From positions 1,094,014 through 1,158,013 of the forward strand of contig OZ037870.1 of assembly GCA_964035575.1 (NCBI GenBank): DNA of 64,000 nt. Reading direction: 5' to 3'. The position numbers and the translations under genes were made by a program. The notes beneath the pieces are model-generated. The model saw nothing but the letters and a program-made list of their open reading frames with translations, was not told the DNA's origin and did no database searches. The DNA comes from Rhynchopus sp. YZ270_cl-10. Taxonomy: Eukaryota; Euglenozoa; Diplonemea; Diplonemida; Diplonemidae. The stretch's first letter is position 1, and each line of letters starts with the position of its first letter. Shown in pieces: positions 35,166 through 47,391 of this stretch.

Positions 35166-36778
35166 TGTCAACAACACAGTTTTCCCTTCTCTTTTTCTTC
35201 CGCCATTTTTTTTTTGTCTCTCTTTTTTTTTATTGTTCCGTTTGCTTCTGTTCGGGGGTTTGATTATTTTGCTGTTTTTTTTTGATTTTATTTACGCTTT
35301 TTTTTTTCAATAAAGATGCGTGTGATCGTGATATGCACATTCATCTTTCTTTCGTTTCGAAAAGGTGTATTAGGTAACCGTGGGAGGTCATTTTTTTTTT
35401 TTTTTTTTTTTTTTTTTGCCTTTTTTGCTTTTCTTTGACTTTCTCTTTTACCGTGGATGCTATTGTTTTCCCCCCTTTTTGGGTTTGAGGGTCTGCTGCA
35501 TTTTTCTTTTTTTTTTTTTTTTTTTTTTTTTTGCACCGCCAATCACCTTCTCGCATACCCGAGATAGCTCCCTCATCCCCCGACAAACAAAAAAACATTT
35601 TCAAAAAAAACCCCCCCCACACCCCTCATTTTCGCTTACTGTTTTCTCCCTGCCCCTCCCTCTCTCTCCCTTCCTCCCCACTTTGCTCAGTACCCCCCAT
35701 TTTTTTTGGACAAAATTGTTTTCTGAAGGGGAAACAAATTAAACCCGAAAAAAAAATTTAATTGAAAAAAATATATGTGTCCTTTCTCTCCCTTGACATA
35801 TCGTTTTTCAAGTTTTCTTTTCTTACGTGGTAAAAAGACGTGTTTGCATGAGAGGTGCAATTCATCTTATAAATTTTATTTTGTTCGTTCGTTATCTTTT
35901 TTTGGAGTGTATCTGAGCTTAGGGAGGCTTAGGATCATCTGTCTGAAAAAATAATTTATTTTGGGGTGCTGTGATTGTACATCTGAGGTAGATTTTGATT
36001 TCACTTTTATTTTTTTCTTCTTCTTCTTTTCGAAGAACTGCCGTATTCTTCCAAATTGATGCAAGATCTCGAAGTTTTGCAAATAAGTACTTTAATTGGG
36101 AATTCAACATCGCATAGCGCAAAAAATTTTTCAACTAAAAAAAAAAAAAACAAAACAAAAACAAAAACACGGGGGCGTGGCGTGGATATATTCTGTTGCG
36201 ACACGTGATTTTCTAAGTTTTCAAAAACACAAAAAAAAAAAACACTCCAAAACACGGGACTTCCGGTAAAGATCTTCAAGAAGATTTATTTATTTTTTTT
36301 TGCATTTTTCCAATAGCCCTGCCGTGCCAGGTGATCTTTTTTTCTCTCTCTTTATTTTCCTCATACAATCCGCCCCTTTCCCATTCCCCCCCTTCCCTTC
36401 CCATTTTTTCAACTGACGTCTCTTCAACAAACAACAAACCACAAAAAAAAATCTGTTTCCCCCCTTCCTCTTTACCTCTGTTCTCTAGCCTCTCGCTACC
36501 TTCATTATTATCAAGGTTCTCACACACCAGGCTCATTCGGTTCATTCTGACTGTTTCCCCCAAGCCTTACTTAAAGCAAATTGTCAGCAATAACACACAA
36601 AAAAAAGCAAATGACTGATGAATAAACCAAAGAATAACCTAATCAGACTACACACAGGATCCTTCGGTTCATTCTCTGACAACCTTTTTTTTTTCTTTTC
36701 TTTCCCAACTCCAAGCATCGTTACACTCCCTCCTCATCCTCATCCTCTTCTAGGCACACCCCTACACCTTCCCTCACT
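35166..36778. other. Intergenic region upstream of the GRWD1-like gene
   Basis: No gene recognised. Long T runs (35391-35417, 35511-35532) and A runs dominate. F1-like copies lie near 35846-35880, 35911-35945 and 36637-36680. A pyrimidine tract ending in TAG at 36751-36753 precedes the next start by 26 nt. Confidence 0.55.
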
Positions 36779-38657
36779 ATGAGCAAGAGAAGCGGCTCCG
36801 CGTCTGGTCGTTCGACCACCAAGCGGCGTGCGGGGAATGCATTCAGCGGGCCTACCGAGGGGCAGGTGGACGAGCAGGACAGAGAGATTCCTGCGGAGGA
36901 CTGTGACGACTTCTTCTCCGACATTGAGGACGATGGTGAGGTGGTCATGGCGCCCAACAGCGACGAAGAAGAGGACGAAGACATGGGGGAGGACGATGCA
37001 CAACGCCGTGTGGTCTTCCGCCCCGGCATCGACCAGGTCCCCGAGGGTGCTGAGATGACGTACGACTCCTCCGCATACGATATGTACCACAAACTGCAAA
37101 TGGACTGGCCCTGTCTCTCCTTTGACATCGTCAGCGACACACACGGTGCTGCCCGCACCAAATACCCTCTCACATGCTATTGGGCGTGCGGAAGCCAGGC
37201 AGCGCATGGGGAGCAGAACTACCTTAGTCTGATGAAGTCGAGTCAGCTCTGTCGCACGCGGTACGACGATGGAGAGGAGTCGATTGATGAGAACGACGAA
37301 GAAGACTCAGAGGAGCATGAGGACCTGGATATGGACCCAGTGTTGGAGAGCAAGACGCATCAGGATGCGGCTCCGTTCAACAGAGTGCGGACGATGCCCC
37401 AGCAGTCAACGATCGTGGCAGGGTGGAGCGAGAAAGGAGTCGTGAGTGTGTACGACTTCTCCGACCAGTACAAGCAGCTTGACAGCCCCGCAGACTGGGT
37501 CAGGGAGAACGTCCTCCAGGGAGGCTCTGCCGCGGGCAACCCACCCCGCCACCTCTTCTCCACACCGCACAGCGCAGAGGGGCATCTCACAGAGGGCTAC
37601 GGTCTTGCCTGGTCACCGAAGAAGCGTGGTGCTCTTGCAACAGGAGACTGCGAGGGGCAGGTGCGTACGTGGCTTCTCTCCGAGTCGGGTATGAATTTTT
37701 TTTTTTTGAAATGGAGTATTTTAGTAAAAGAAAATTGAAATGAAACACAAAATTCAGGAACCATCGCGTCTGTGAACCTGACACCAAACGCACCTGCACC
37801 GGGATCAATTGAGGACATCCAGTGGAGCAGTGGGGAGGAGACTACGTTCATCTGTGCACAGGCTGGTGGCACATGCCAGGTATGTTGACACCTCTCCGCC
37901 ACCTCTCCATCACCCATCCGACTGCAGGTCTACGACACTCGCTCCCCCGGAGCTAAGATCACCTGGGAGGCCTGCCCTGGAGGTGTCGACGTGAACGTGC
38001 TGAGCTGGAACGCGCACCAAAAGGCGTCGCACCTTCTCGCAACCGGAAGCGACGACGGCAGCTTCTACATCTGGGATCTGCGTAACGTCATTGGCGCTAA
38101 GAACAAGGCCGACGTGCGGCCCGTCCAGTCGTACACCTTCCTCAAGGCACCGATCACCAGCATTGAGTGGTCGCCGACAAACGAGAACCTGCTGGCAGTG
38201 GCGTCGGATGACAACCAGGTTTGTCCCCCTCCCTCCCCATCCCGATACCCACAATACAGAGAAGTGGTGCACCTTCAACATTCTTGGTAAATACCATTTT
38301 CTTTACATTTATGTATCGTACAACTGCAACGGTTGCAATCAAGGTGACTACGAGAGGTTTAGGGTCGTTTATAAAATTTTCCTATACATTTCCAAATAAT
38401 GCAATCTCGAACACCTTTTCCCACAGGTCACCCTTTGGGAGTTCGCCATCGAGAGAGACACCGAGGAGGAGGCAGCTATGGCTGCACGCCACCCAGAGCT
38501 TGCGCAGTTCCCCGCCCAGCTTGTGTTCCAGCACATGGGACTCGAGTCCCCGAAGGAGCTCCACTGGCACTCCCAGATCCCCGGAGTGGTTGTCGTGACC
38601 GACGCGAAAGGATTCGATGTCTTCAGACCCTCCAACTGGAAATCCCTTGTCAGGTAG
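36779..38657 (+). CDS. GRWD1: GRWD1-like WD-repeat protein (517 aa)
   Basis: Exons are 36779-37688, 37758-37879, 37928-38218 and 38427-38657, all joining in frame. The N-terminus is basic then strongly acidic (DDFFSDIEDD; DEEEDEDMGEDD), followed by the H4-binding-type motif YHKLQMDWPCLSFDIV shared with RBBP4 and GRWD1, a second acidic stretch, and WD repeats (GYGLAWSPKK..., HLLATGSDDGSFYIWDLR, ENLLAVASDDNQVTLWEF). The end (LVFQHMGLESPKELHWHSQIPGVVVVTDAKGFDVFRPSNW, split here: ELHWHSQIPG ... GFDVFRPSNW) closely follows animal GRWD1. The family acts in ribosome biogenesis and histone binding in the nucleus. The last intron (38219-38426) carries an F1 hairpin repeat at 38341-38385. Confidence 0.92.
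38341..38385 (+). repeat. F1 hairpin repeat inside the last GRWD1-like intron
   Basis: AAGGTGACTACGAGAGGTTT and what follows match the F1 consensus with the 3' tail TATAAAATTTT. It sits in the 208-nt intron, while the other introns of this gene are 48-69 nt. Confidence 0.75.
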
Positions 38658-38990
38658 ACGCACATCGTTTGCCTTCTGTCACATCGACGTTGTGTGTGTG
38701 GGAGGGGCCCACCCCGCGTCGTTAGTCATCCTTTTTTTTTTAAAAAGTCAACTGGGGAGGGGAATATCAAAAAAAGTAACTCCCGAAGGAGTTTTGCCGT
38801 TTTTTTTTTCTTCAGGGGGTCTTTTGGAATGGGATTTCCTGTTCGCTTTCGATATTTTATATTTTTTTTTGCCATCACCCTTTCTCTTTTGCTGTTGTTG
38901 GCTGCAGGGTCCTGCCTCAATAATTATCTCTTTTTTTCCCGCTTGTTTGTTGTCGCCTTTCCCCCCCCCTTGGCGTTTCCCTCCCCTTTT

Positions 38991-39034
38991 GGTGACTAAG
39001 CACTGTGGGGCTTAGGTCACCTTGCAAACTTTTC
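38991..39034 (+). repeat. F1 hairpin repeat, best-paired copy
   Basis: GGTGACTAAGC is followed after an 8-nt loop by GCTTAGGTCACC. The two arms pair fully except for one bulged G. Where most copies have GGTGA/TCATC with a G-U pair, this copy has GGTGA/TCACC. Confidence 0.85.
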
Positions 39035-39699
39035 TTCGCAGTTTGTTATGAAAAGAACGCACCAGACGCAGGCAATGGGAGGGTAGATCCAACTACACTA
39101 ACCCTTACAGATTATCAAAAAAAAAAAAAAATAAAAAAAAATGCAACAACTGAACACCAGCGTCTCTAACCCCCTTTAGTCGTTTTTTTTATTGAGATAG
39201 GGGAAGAAGGGTTGTGCGGGACCACTGCAGTACATCAATATGCCATCAAAAAACCACAAAAAAAAAGTACCATGGGGTTTATGGGGGGTGGGAATGGGCC
39301 TTCTTTGTGATCAGTACGGAAAAGAAATGTCGTGTTTTTTTTTTTTTTCTCTTATTCTCATTCTTAATCGTTTTCAGGAGTCCAAGGTGTTGTTCACCTC
39401 CCCCCCTGAAGAAGTTTATTCCACACCCGCGGAGTGTCAGCGCCTGCGTCCCAGAGGCGTTTTGCACTATCAACGTTACTTTAAATATCGTGCTTTGGAC
39501 GAATCCTATGGCTCCTAAGGCTGGAAGGAGTGAAAAGGGTGCACCATGAGTGAAACGCCGGCTTACGTCTTGTCACTCACTGTAACATGTCTTTGTCGTT
39601 CTGAACCTTCCTGTATGATCGCCATCGATAGGCGCTATTATCTCTCAAACTCTTTGCGTCTCTAATTATCAGATGTTCAAATACGAGGCTTTCAACGTT

Positions 39700-39770
39700 T
39701 CTCGGCTAACATTGAGTACAGACCCTAGCCCCAAGCGGGTTCTTATGCGATTGTCGACACTACAAAAAAT
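39700..39770 (+). repeat. F3 hairpin repeat
   Basis: Diverged copy sharing ACATTGAGTACAGA and GCGATTGTCGACAC with the other F3 copies. The inner stem has changed to ACCC...GGGT but remains able to pair. Confidence 0.65.
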
Positions 39771-39868
39771 AGAGAAAATACACAGTTGGAGGGAGGGTTG
39801 CTGCCCCTTTTCCCCCCTCACACCCCTTTTTAAGGGGGGCAAGAATCTCAACGAGAGTCTTGTAAAAT

Positions 39869-40755
39869 ATGGAAGCGTCTGCTGCTTCTCCTGCAGCGAC
39901 ACCCCCTCGGGAGGCTGACACTGCAGCACCGGTGGAGGGAGCAGAGGAAAAGGACACAGAGAAGCAGGGTGATGGGGAGACATCGGAGGTGAAGGTGGAA
40001 GAGGGGGATGCAGTGACACCACCGAGAGACAATGCGGGTGGGGAAGAGGGTGAGGGGAGGGGGGAGGAAGACGTGAAGGATGAGGATGCGGATGCGGAGC
40101 AGAAGACCCCTCCTAAGCTGAGCTTCCACGACGCAATTGCGAGCATGGGGTCATACGAGGAGTACAAGCGTGCAGTGACCCTGCAGAACGCTTCACTGCA
40201 TTCGCTGGCAAAAACATCTGAGGAGCTGTCAGATTTCAACAAGCGGTCTGAGGTATGTGCAAAATAATAAATAATATGGGTCGATTCGGGTGAGAGGGGC
40301 CCCAAAGAACTAGGTAGTAAGGTAATTGGCAAACGAACACAACAAAACCATACCCCAAAAACACACAGGCACAACTCCCAACGCTGAAGCTGAACTTCGA
40401 CCGATATAGCTATATGCTTGGGGGTCTTGCGAAGGATCTTAGTACGATAGACCAAATGCTTCAGGTTTGTATTATATTTTTTTTGCAAAGGTGACTACAC
40501 ACGAGGCTTGGGCTATCTCATAAGCTTTTCGTTTATTTTATTATCCGGGAAGCTGATTTCGCGATAAACGATTTGTTAAGGATCGGGCTCTTTTCTTTTG
40601 CACGTTTCAACTTCTCTTTTATTTTAATTTTCAAGTAGTCCGGGTATTGTACTTTCGTACTACCAACCCAATATATTGACACCATTTTACAGAACATCCG
40701 TCGGCGGTTAGTAACACTCGGCGCAAAAGAACCTGAGGAACGTGAAGGGGGGTAA
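39869..40755 (+). CDS. KXD1: KxDL-motif protein, BORC subunit-like (180 aa)
   Basis: Exons 39869-40252, 40369-40464 and 40693-40755, all phase 0. The first ~85 residues are acidic and of low complexity (E/D/A/P-rich). The conserved part is a helical region: SLHSLAKTSEELSDFNKRSE, then LKLNFDRYSYMLGGLAKDLS and TIDQMLQNIRRRL. The AKDLSTID...IRRRL segment matches the KxDL motif of KXD1. In animals KXD1 belongs to BORC, which controls lysosome positioning, and to related complexes; a role in organelle positioning is inferred here. The acidic N-terminus is longer than in animals. Intron 2 (40465-40692) has been enlarged by an F1 repeat at 40489-40532. Confidence 0.8.
40489..40532 (+). repeat. F1 hairpin repeat inside KxDL intron 2
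   Basis: AAAGGTGACTACACACGAGG and the following GCTTGGGCTATCTCATAAGC match F1. It lies 24 nt after the GTTTGT donor. Confidence 0.75.
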
Positions 40756-41148
40756 GAAAACAAACAAAAAGCGTTATTTTTTTTAGACTTCCCCCTGCCC
40801 GAGGGTGGTATTTGTTGGGAATGAAGCATAGTACGAAGATGCGAAACGTTATATAAAAAAAAGTGGGACATTACTTTTAACCCTGTCTCATTTTTGTTCT
40901 CGCCGTCAGATGATGCTTAGGATCATCTTATTCCCCCTTTATTGTCCCCGATCCACCCCTACCAGCGAATTACACCACTTACCCCCACCCCCCTTTTTTT
41001 GGCCCCTTTTTTGTGGATTTTTTTCGAGCCCCACCCAGCCACCCCACCCCCACCCACCCCCTCTCCCGCTCTCTGGTGCTGCAACGGGGGTGTGCCTTCC
41101 TCCTGAGGGAGGGAGGTGGGGTGGTGAGATTGGTTCGATTGTGACAGG
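40756..41148. other. Intergenic region before the CFAP20DC-like gene
   Basis: A short F1-like hairpin (GATGATGCTTAGGATCATC) lies at 40908-40926. The rest is C-rich low-complexity sequence (about 40980-41075) followed by an AG at 41147, directly before the ATG. An upstream coding exon cannot be excluded, because the family usually has a few more residues at the start. Confidence 0.5.
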
Positions 41149-42873
41149 ATGCTTCAGGCACGCGCGGTGACGGAACTGTTCACGTCGCAGGGGGCCTTGA
41201 CAGATGCAGGGTTGAGCCACCCCCGGCATGTACGGCGGGAGTACAGCAGCTCCCTGCGCACAACGGTGTTGGTTCTTGAGGGGGACCTGAACCGTCTCTC
41301 CCTTCCACGTGTCGGCAAGACAACGGGCCTGCACAACTGCGATCCCATCATCGCCCTTCAGGTGCACGCACCCATGGGTCTTACCTGCCTAGAAGTTACC
41401 ATGAGCACGCACGTCCACATGGGCCAAATGGAGCGGAAAAAGGTCACCTTCAGTTCCAGCAGATTCCATCCCTCAGTTATGGGAGCGCATGCGAAGCTTC
41501 CCTTAGCACTTCCCTCCAGCGATACATGGATTATGATAACCGTGGATTTGGTATGTAAAAGTGTTGGTGTTTTACTTTGTGCTATAAAAATACATCACTA
41601 AAAACACAGCCCCAGCTTGCGTACTCCTGTTTTGGTGTGAACTATTCGTCGCTAGAGGCGGTCTCGATTGGGTCGTGGTGTAGCGTGAGACGGGTTATGA
41701 CATTCAAGGTTTGTCTCTCTTTCCCATCGCATTGTTTCAGTTCTCTTCTCTTTTTACATTCGTTCCTCCACAACCCTTCCCTGCAGGACGGTGTACCGCA
41801 CGGTTATGCTTCAGGGAACGGAGTGCTGCCGAAGTCCTTTGACATCCCGAACTGCCAGCTCGTGAACCTGACGAACTACCAGGCCTCCTGCATGCGGCAG
41901 CAGCAGCCTGCAGGAACGCACTCAGGCAACAAAACAGAGACGCTCTCCATCAGCGGCAAGCAGACCCTGCAGCGGCCTGCAGCCAGCACGAAGTTGAAGC
42001 AGCCGTCGAAAGGAGAAGATGCTTTGGAGGACTTTCTTTGTGTATGACCGTCCCCCCTGACACAACCCCCGCTCACGAGGTTTTTTTCTTGCATCCCCCC
42101 ACAACAACAATCAATTTTCCGAACGAAAAATTCAAAAAAAAATTTAAACACTCCTCTCGGTAGGTTAAAGTGAAAAAAAACACTCATTTTTTTTTAATCA
42201 GAAGCCCTTCAGAATGCCTCCCGGCCAAGGTGCGAAGGTAGCTCTACACATGCAGGCCTCTCCCGATTCCGCATCCTCACATCAAAGCTCTGCTGCACAG
42301 TCCTGTGGATCTGAGGAGAAACATTCTTTGACATCGTCGCCTGGTGCATGCAGACACGGAGTCGTGCACACTGCGCTTGGATACGAACATGATATGTTTC
42401 AACAACAACCGAACGACGTTGTAAACGGGCTTGGTCTATGCAAACGGCGGGGAAAGCCTTTATCTGCCCCGCCCATGGCGTCAATAGATTCGAGAGTCTG
42501 TGTGACACCTTCGGAGCAGCAAAGAGCAGGGCCGCACCGCGCTGCAAGCAAACCATCGAAACAAGGATTTGAATTTTCCCACCATTCTGCCGACATTGAC
42601 CTGAGAAGACCCCTTTCCGCGGTATTACCCTCCAAACATCCTTCCCTGCAGGGGCCTGTGGAGGTCAAACCTACCCCCGCCTTTGAACCCGGAAAGATAG
42701 AGTCCTGGAGAAACGAAGAGCACTCAGCAAACTCGGACTGTGCGATAACGGAATGGCTTGAATGTGATGACAAAGGCAACGAATGCACTTCGGCAGATGA
42801 GCTGGAGGAGAGTGGTGCCTCGGGGACAGAATGGGATACGATGGAGATGCAGTCTGATCTCTTGGCAGAATAG
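41149..42873 (+). CDS. CFAP20DC: CFAP20DC-like flagellar protein (475 aa)
   Basis: Exons 41149-41550, 41610-41708, 41787-42041 and 42202-42873, all phase 0. The first ~165 residues follow the CFAP20 domain as found in animal CFAP20DC (C3orf67): VTELFTSQG, TTVLVLEGDLNRLSLPR, GLHNCDPIIALQVHAPMG, AKLPLALPSSDTWIMITVDL, NYSSLEAVSIGSWCSVRRVM. The remainder is polar, low in complexity and ends acidic. The family is tied to cilia and flagella, and CFAP20 itself is an inner-junction protein of axonemal doublets. This supports a flagellated organism. The ATG directly follows an AG, so either this is the start or one short exon lies upstream. The join to the last exon (donor at 42042) is inferred from phase and signals. 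Confidence 0.82.
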
Positions 42874-42991
42874 AAAAAAGAGGTTCATTTTTTTTGCCCT
42901 TTTTAAATCAAATAACCCTTTTCCATGCTTTGCATGCAGAAGAGGTGCGACTCGTCGATTCTACAAATAATAAAAAAACCGATTAAGTTCA

Positions 42992-43050
42992 AAGCCTTAG
43001 GGCGACATTGTGTACAGATCCTACCTCGGTAGGTGATTGTCGATACAACA
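42992..43050 (+). repeat. F3 hairpin repeat with changed but still paired inner stem
   Basis: Inner stem CCTACC-TC-GGTAGG, outer pairing GCGACA / TGTCGA. The copy at 26350 has CCTGC-ACTA-GCAGG in the same place, so a G-C pair has become A-T with both partners changed. Confidence 0.8.
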
Positions 43051-43720
43051 AAAAACAAACACAATAATAGGGGTACCTTGGGTGGTGTCGTGAAAAATGT
43101 GTGCTACATAATCATATCATGAAACCTACAGCAGCCTTCACGGTGTGGTAGTCAACCCAATGATAACCCTAATGATACGTCATTAACAACCCAAAAAAAA
43201 ACTGACTGTCACAAAGGCATCTCATGCAAGGTTGTTCGTAACGACCTTATGGCATTGGATTGACTACCGTACCGTGCTTCTTTTCTTTCCTCCCCTCCCA
43301 CTCTTTTGATACGGCAATTTACATTGTCATCGAAAATACCTTTGGAAAAAAAAAAGAGGACGATCTGCGGACCTTCCGTAATACAACGGCTTCGTCCGAC
43401 ATTGAGACAGACATTTCCCCCCCCCCCCCCCCCCCATTTTCCCGTAGAGATTAGCGAATATCAACCAGAACAAAATATAAACAGAAGCATAGAAGGTTCT
43501 GATTTTATTTGAAGGTGGCTCGAATGGTTTTCGATTCGATTTGAACTGAAGCATATGAGCGTAATATGGTGATAACGGTGATAGCAAACTCGAAGCTCAA
43601 GGTCCTACTCCAGACTGTCTATTTTTTTGTGGTTTCCTCCGGGGTTGTTCATTGTATGTGGGTCAGTCTGGAGGTGCATTAATAACTTCACCTTTTTGTG
43701 CAACTTCAACTATTTCAACA

Positions 43721-43768
43721 AAGTGACTAAATCACGAGAGGCTTAGGATCATCTCATCCAATTTTATT
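43721..43768 (+). repeat. F1 hairpin repeat
   Basis: AAGTGACTAAATCACGAGAG then GCTTAGGATCATCTCA; stem TAA...TTA plus GTGA/TCATC. Confidence 0.75.
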
Positions 43769-44703
43769 TCTTTTTAGGCATCAATCAACCCCCCTACCCC
43801 ACCCCAACAAAAAAGCAATCCGAGAACACTCTCCTTTACAGCGAGAGAAAAAAAATTCCCCACCCCCCCAGAATAAGAGCAACGAAAGCAAGGCAAAAAA
43901 AAAAACAATAACTAATTGACCTTCTTGGTTTTACCGAAAGCCAATACTATAACATGAGGCTTTGGATCATATTACAAAAAGGACAAAAAAAATTTTTGGG
44001 TGTAAGGTAGCCAAATGCCTCGTCTTCTAATTAAAGACGCGCATGAATGGTGTTGTTGCAATTTGCTTTGCCGCATTGTTCTCTTTCTCTTCTCTCTCTT
44101 TGTTCCGAATTGTGTGATAGCACACACACACACCCCTCATATTTTTCAGCCTTTTCTTTACCTCCCTCCTCCCAGCGTCTTTTTTGGGATAGTTCCTGAT
44201 GGGGTGGGAAACGCGATACTGGGGCGTAGGAACCCTGTGGGCCACACAGGGTGCCCCCCCCATTGCAGTGCCACCATCAACCCACGTTTTTTTCTACCCA
44301 AAAACTCCAGAGAAGTTTAGCACCAGGCTGCGTATACAGCGTGTCGCGCTTTTTTTGCGAAGAAGGTTCGTTACGTTCAAACAGCTTCCACTGAGGGAGT
44401 GGTGGGTCGTCGTCAACGCGTTTGAGAAGTGCGTCCAGCTCTTCTTTATCATCCGAATCTTTTCGGCTCCCTCCCCCCACCCACCCCATCTCTTCCCACT
44501 CTTGAAATCTGGATAAGACGCTGCCTTCCTCCCCTCAAAAAAAAAGCCCCCCCCTTTTTTTATTTATTTTCCACTTTCCCCAAGACACCTCCCTCCAACT
44601 CACCAACTACATCACAGCAATATACACCCTTTTCTCTCTATTTCCTCCTTTTTTTTAAACCAAACTACTAAACGAATTATAATATTAACCATTTCTTTTC
44701 TAT

Positions 44704-47064
44704 ATGGCAGTCTCTCGAGATGGTGATTCTGACTCCTCCGTGAGTATCGACACATCAAGCCTGTCGTCGAATTCAGAGGAAGGGGAGACGACTACGAGGG
44801 TTATCAGCGGGGTGGAGTTTGAGCGGTGCATGCGAGAGAAGTGCTCCTCTGCACGCCCGAGGAGGGTGCCTTCGCGGACTGCAAGGCCTCCACAACGTGA
44901 CAACCCTGCTACATCTGCAGCATACCGCAAACCACGCCGCCAGCCGCCAGTAAAGGGAAAGCAGACCACACGACAGAATCTCCTGCAGAGACGCCACCTT
45001 CCTGCACACATAGCGGAGGAAGGGTCTGCAGAGCGATACCGCATGGAGCTGCAGCAGGTGTCTGTGTGTAGAAGGCGGTTGGAGAAGGAGACAAATAGGT
45101 TGTCAAAGAAGCTGATGTCTGCGAATGTGGCCCTGCAAGAACGGCAGTCGCAAGCAGAGGAGTTGTTGCAGGCAGCATGCTCGTTGAACAGCACGGCGTC
45201 GGAGGAAAAACGGAAGCTGCTTCGTGAGCATCAGACCCTCAAAGCGTTGAAGGCGTCCTTGGAGATTGCGTCTACACAATTGATAGCAAGGAGGCATGAA
45301 TTGGAAATTGCAAAATCTTGCGCCAGACCAGAAAGCATTAAAGGATTGGAAGAAAATGTCCGCCTTCTTTTCAACTCAGCGGCAAACCTCCAATCTCGCA
45401 TAGACGCAGCAGAACGCGAGGAGGGCATTCATGAAAGCCGCACTGCATTGTCCGATGCGCAAACCCTTCTTGCTTCACGGCAAGAAGTTGCACTGCGTGC
45501 AGAAGAACGGCTAGAAGCACTGAACGCAAAGCAATTTGAACTTGAAAAGGAGAAGGAAACTTTGGCAGAACTCCTCGTCGCAGGTCAGGAACAGGTAGAG
45601 GTTCTCCAGGGAAGCTTGGGGGAAGAACGGAGGTGTTTGCTGAACGAAACCGCCTCTGTCCCAAAGGGGTTACAAAGGCTGCGTGCAGAGGTGCAGACAT
45701 CTGAGGCACAAAAGAATGCAGTGGACATGAACCTGGAAGGCGCGAGAAAGCACTACGAGCTCAGTGCCATGCAACTGCAAGCCTCGCAGACGGACACCCA
45801 AAGCCGTCTCGAGCGTTGGCAGGTCAAACGTGAGGTGCAGGCAAAGCAGCTCTCAGCCTTGAGGGGGGAGCTCACGCAGCTTGAACAGTGTCTCTCTGAC
45901 AGAGCTGCAGAGAGACGAGGACACGAAGAACGACTTGAAGGGAGGCTTGCAACGTCGTACGCTGCTGAGAGGAACTCTTCGGTATGCCTATTCGAAGGGG
46001 TGGTGGTGATGGCGAAGGGTTGTGCTGTGTGCACCAAGGCGGGTCAAGATCTCATCTCTGGATGCGTTCAAGTTGGCTTGTTGCCTTTTCGTGGTTGTCA
46101 GAACTAAATGTGCATTTTGATGTATTTTGCTTTGGTTTTTGTGTGTTTTGTTTATGTCGAAACCCTCGTATCCTCTCCTATCCCTCTTCCCCTGTACAGC
46201 TTGAAGCCACCTCAAGTGAGCGTGAAGCAATGCTCTCCCGCCTAGAGGAGGCCAAAGGGGAGCTCCAAAGCGCGCAGGCCGACGCCGCCGAGCGTGCCAA
46301 GGCACAGCGCGCAGAGCTCGAGGCTGCTGCGCGGGGCTGCGAAGAACGACAGCTTGCGTTGCTGGCGAACTTTACAGGCAAGGCGCCGACGCTGTCGCCA
46401 CCGGTGGTTTGTTTTTTTTTTTTGCTTTATATTTTATCTCTACTTTTTTTTTCTCCATCACAAACATGCAAGAAACTTGGCGTAAAAATATTCGCGGATT
46501 TGGGGTAATTTATTGCCTTTCTTGCCAAACATATTTGGACCACTTAATTCAGAGGTAAATGTGTGGGGAGAAAAGAAAAAAAAATGTGCAACACCCAACA
46601 CAAAAAAAAAAAAAAAAACAGGTAGACACCCAACGCATCGAGCTCCTCCAGCAGGAGAACCAATCCCTGCAGCAGGAGATCCTCGTCCTCCGTCACGCAA
46701 ACCGCAGCCAGGTCCCCGAGGTCACAGTACCAGAAACCTCCGCTGAGCCGGATGAGTCCAATAATGAGTATGTCAGCATGCACCACACTTTTTTCCCTCT
46801 TGAAAGTTTTTTTCTCCCCTCTGAAACACCTCCATACAAACCCTTAACGGATCCCACATTCTACAAGCACACTTTACTTAAAATGCCTCTACCCACAGAC
46901 GCCCGCCCTCCCCGCGCAGTGAAGGGAGCGAGCTCAGCCACCGAGCAGAGTCCGACGTAACACTGATGATGAAAGGTGCCGACCAGGACTGTGCAGAGTC
47001 CCTCTGTCGAGGGGCCGGCAGCATCTACCCTGAAGGGGATATGGAGTCTGAGCAGGCCCTCTGA
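44704..47064 (+). CDS. Coiled-coil protein of unknown function (598 aa)
   Basis: Exons 44704-45981, 46200-46406, 46622-46767 and 46899-47064; frame is kept through phases 0, 0 and 2. The first ~100 residues are Ser-rich then basic (RRVPSRTARPPQR; RKPRRQPPVKGKQ). From about residue 115 to 510 the protein is nearly continuous heptad coiled coil rich in Glu, Leu, Gln, Arg and Ala (for example LEKETNRLSKKLMSANVALQ). The end is acidic and polar. I do not recognise a family. Its neighbour at 47392 also contains a long coiled coil, and both could be cytoskeletal or basal-body proteins (inference). The polypyrimidine tract in intron 2 is replaced by an A run before the CAG at 46619-46621, so that acceptor is less certain. 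Confidence 0.75.
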
Positions 47065-47391
47065 GGTTGCTTTGTGAAAAGATGAGAACGGAACGGACGC
47101 GAGGTGAGTGAGGGGTGAAGACCGGGGTGATAAGATAAAACACCCAATGCGTGCAGGTGGTTGTCACCACCCGCACCATTTTTTTTTTTTTTTTGCCAAC
47201 CCGAGATTTTTTTCAAAAAGTCTCTTTTCTTTTCCATTTACCCTAAGGGCCAAAGTAGTTTGCCATAAAAATTCTTCCCAAAACTCCCTCCTATTTTATC
47301 CACCACAATCCTCTCCCTTTATTTCAATCTCTCAGGGTGTTGTTTTTGTCCCAAGGAGGTGGGACATCACGAAAAGGAAAAGAAAAACACC
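47065..47391. other. Short intergenic region with T run and acceptor
   Basis: A T run at 47178-47194 and a pyrimidine-rich stretch lead to a CAG at 47333-47335, 57 nt before the next ATG. No repeat family was recognised here. Confidence 0.5.

Larger units (their letters stand above)
38658..39868. other. Intergenic region between GRWD1-like and KxDL genes
   Basis: No gene recognised. It contains an F1 copy at 38991-39034, an F4 copy at 39434-39485 and an F3 copy at 39700-39770, besides A and T runs. A pyrimidine tract with AAG at 39832-39834 precedes the next start. Confidence 0.55.
42874..44703. other. Intergenic region with hairpin repeats
   Basis: No gene recognised. It holds F3 (42992-43050, and a partial copy near 43388), F5 (43634-43690), F1 (43721-43768 and a partial copy near 43950-43980) and a C run at 43420-43434. 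A CAG at 44615-44617 lies 87 nt before the next start. Confidence 0.55.

Noticed and set aside
35288-35742. Overlapping ORFs on both strands
   Set aside because: Produced by poly-T and poly-A tracts giving Phe or Lys runs.
41125-41148. tRNA B-box-like GGTTCGATT
   Set aside because: No A-box or cloverleaf around it; the stretch is the acceptor region of the next gene.
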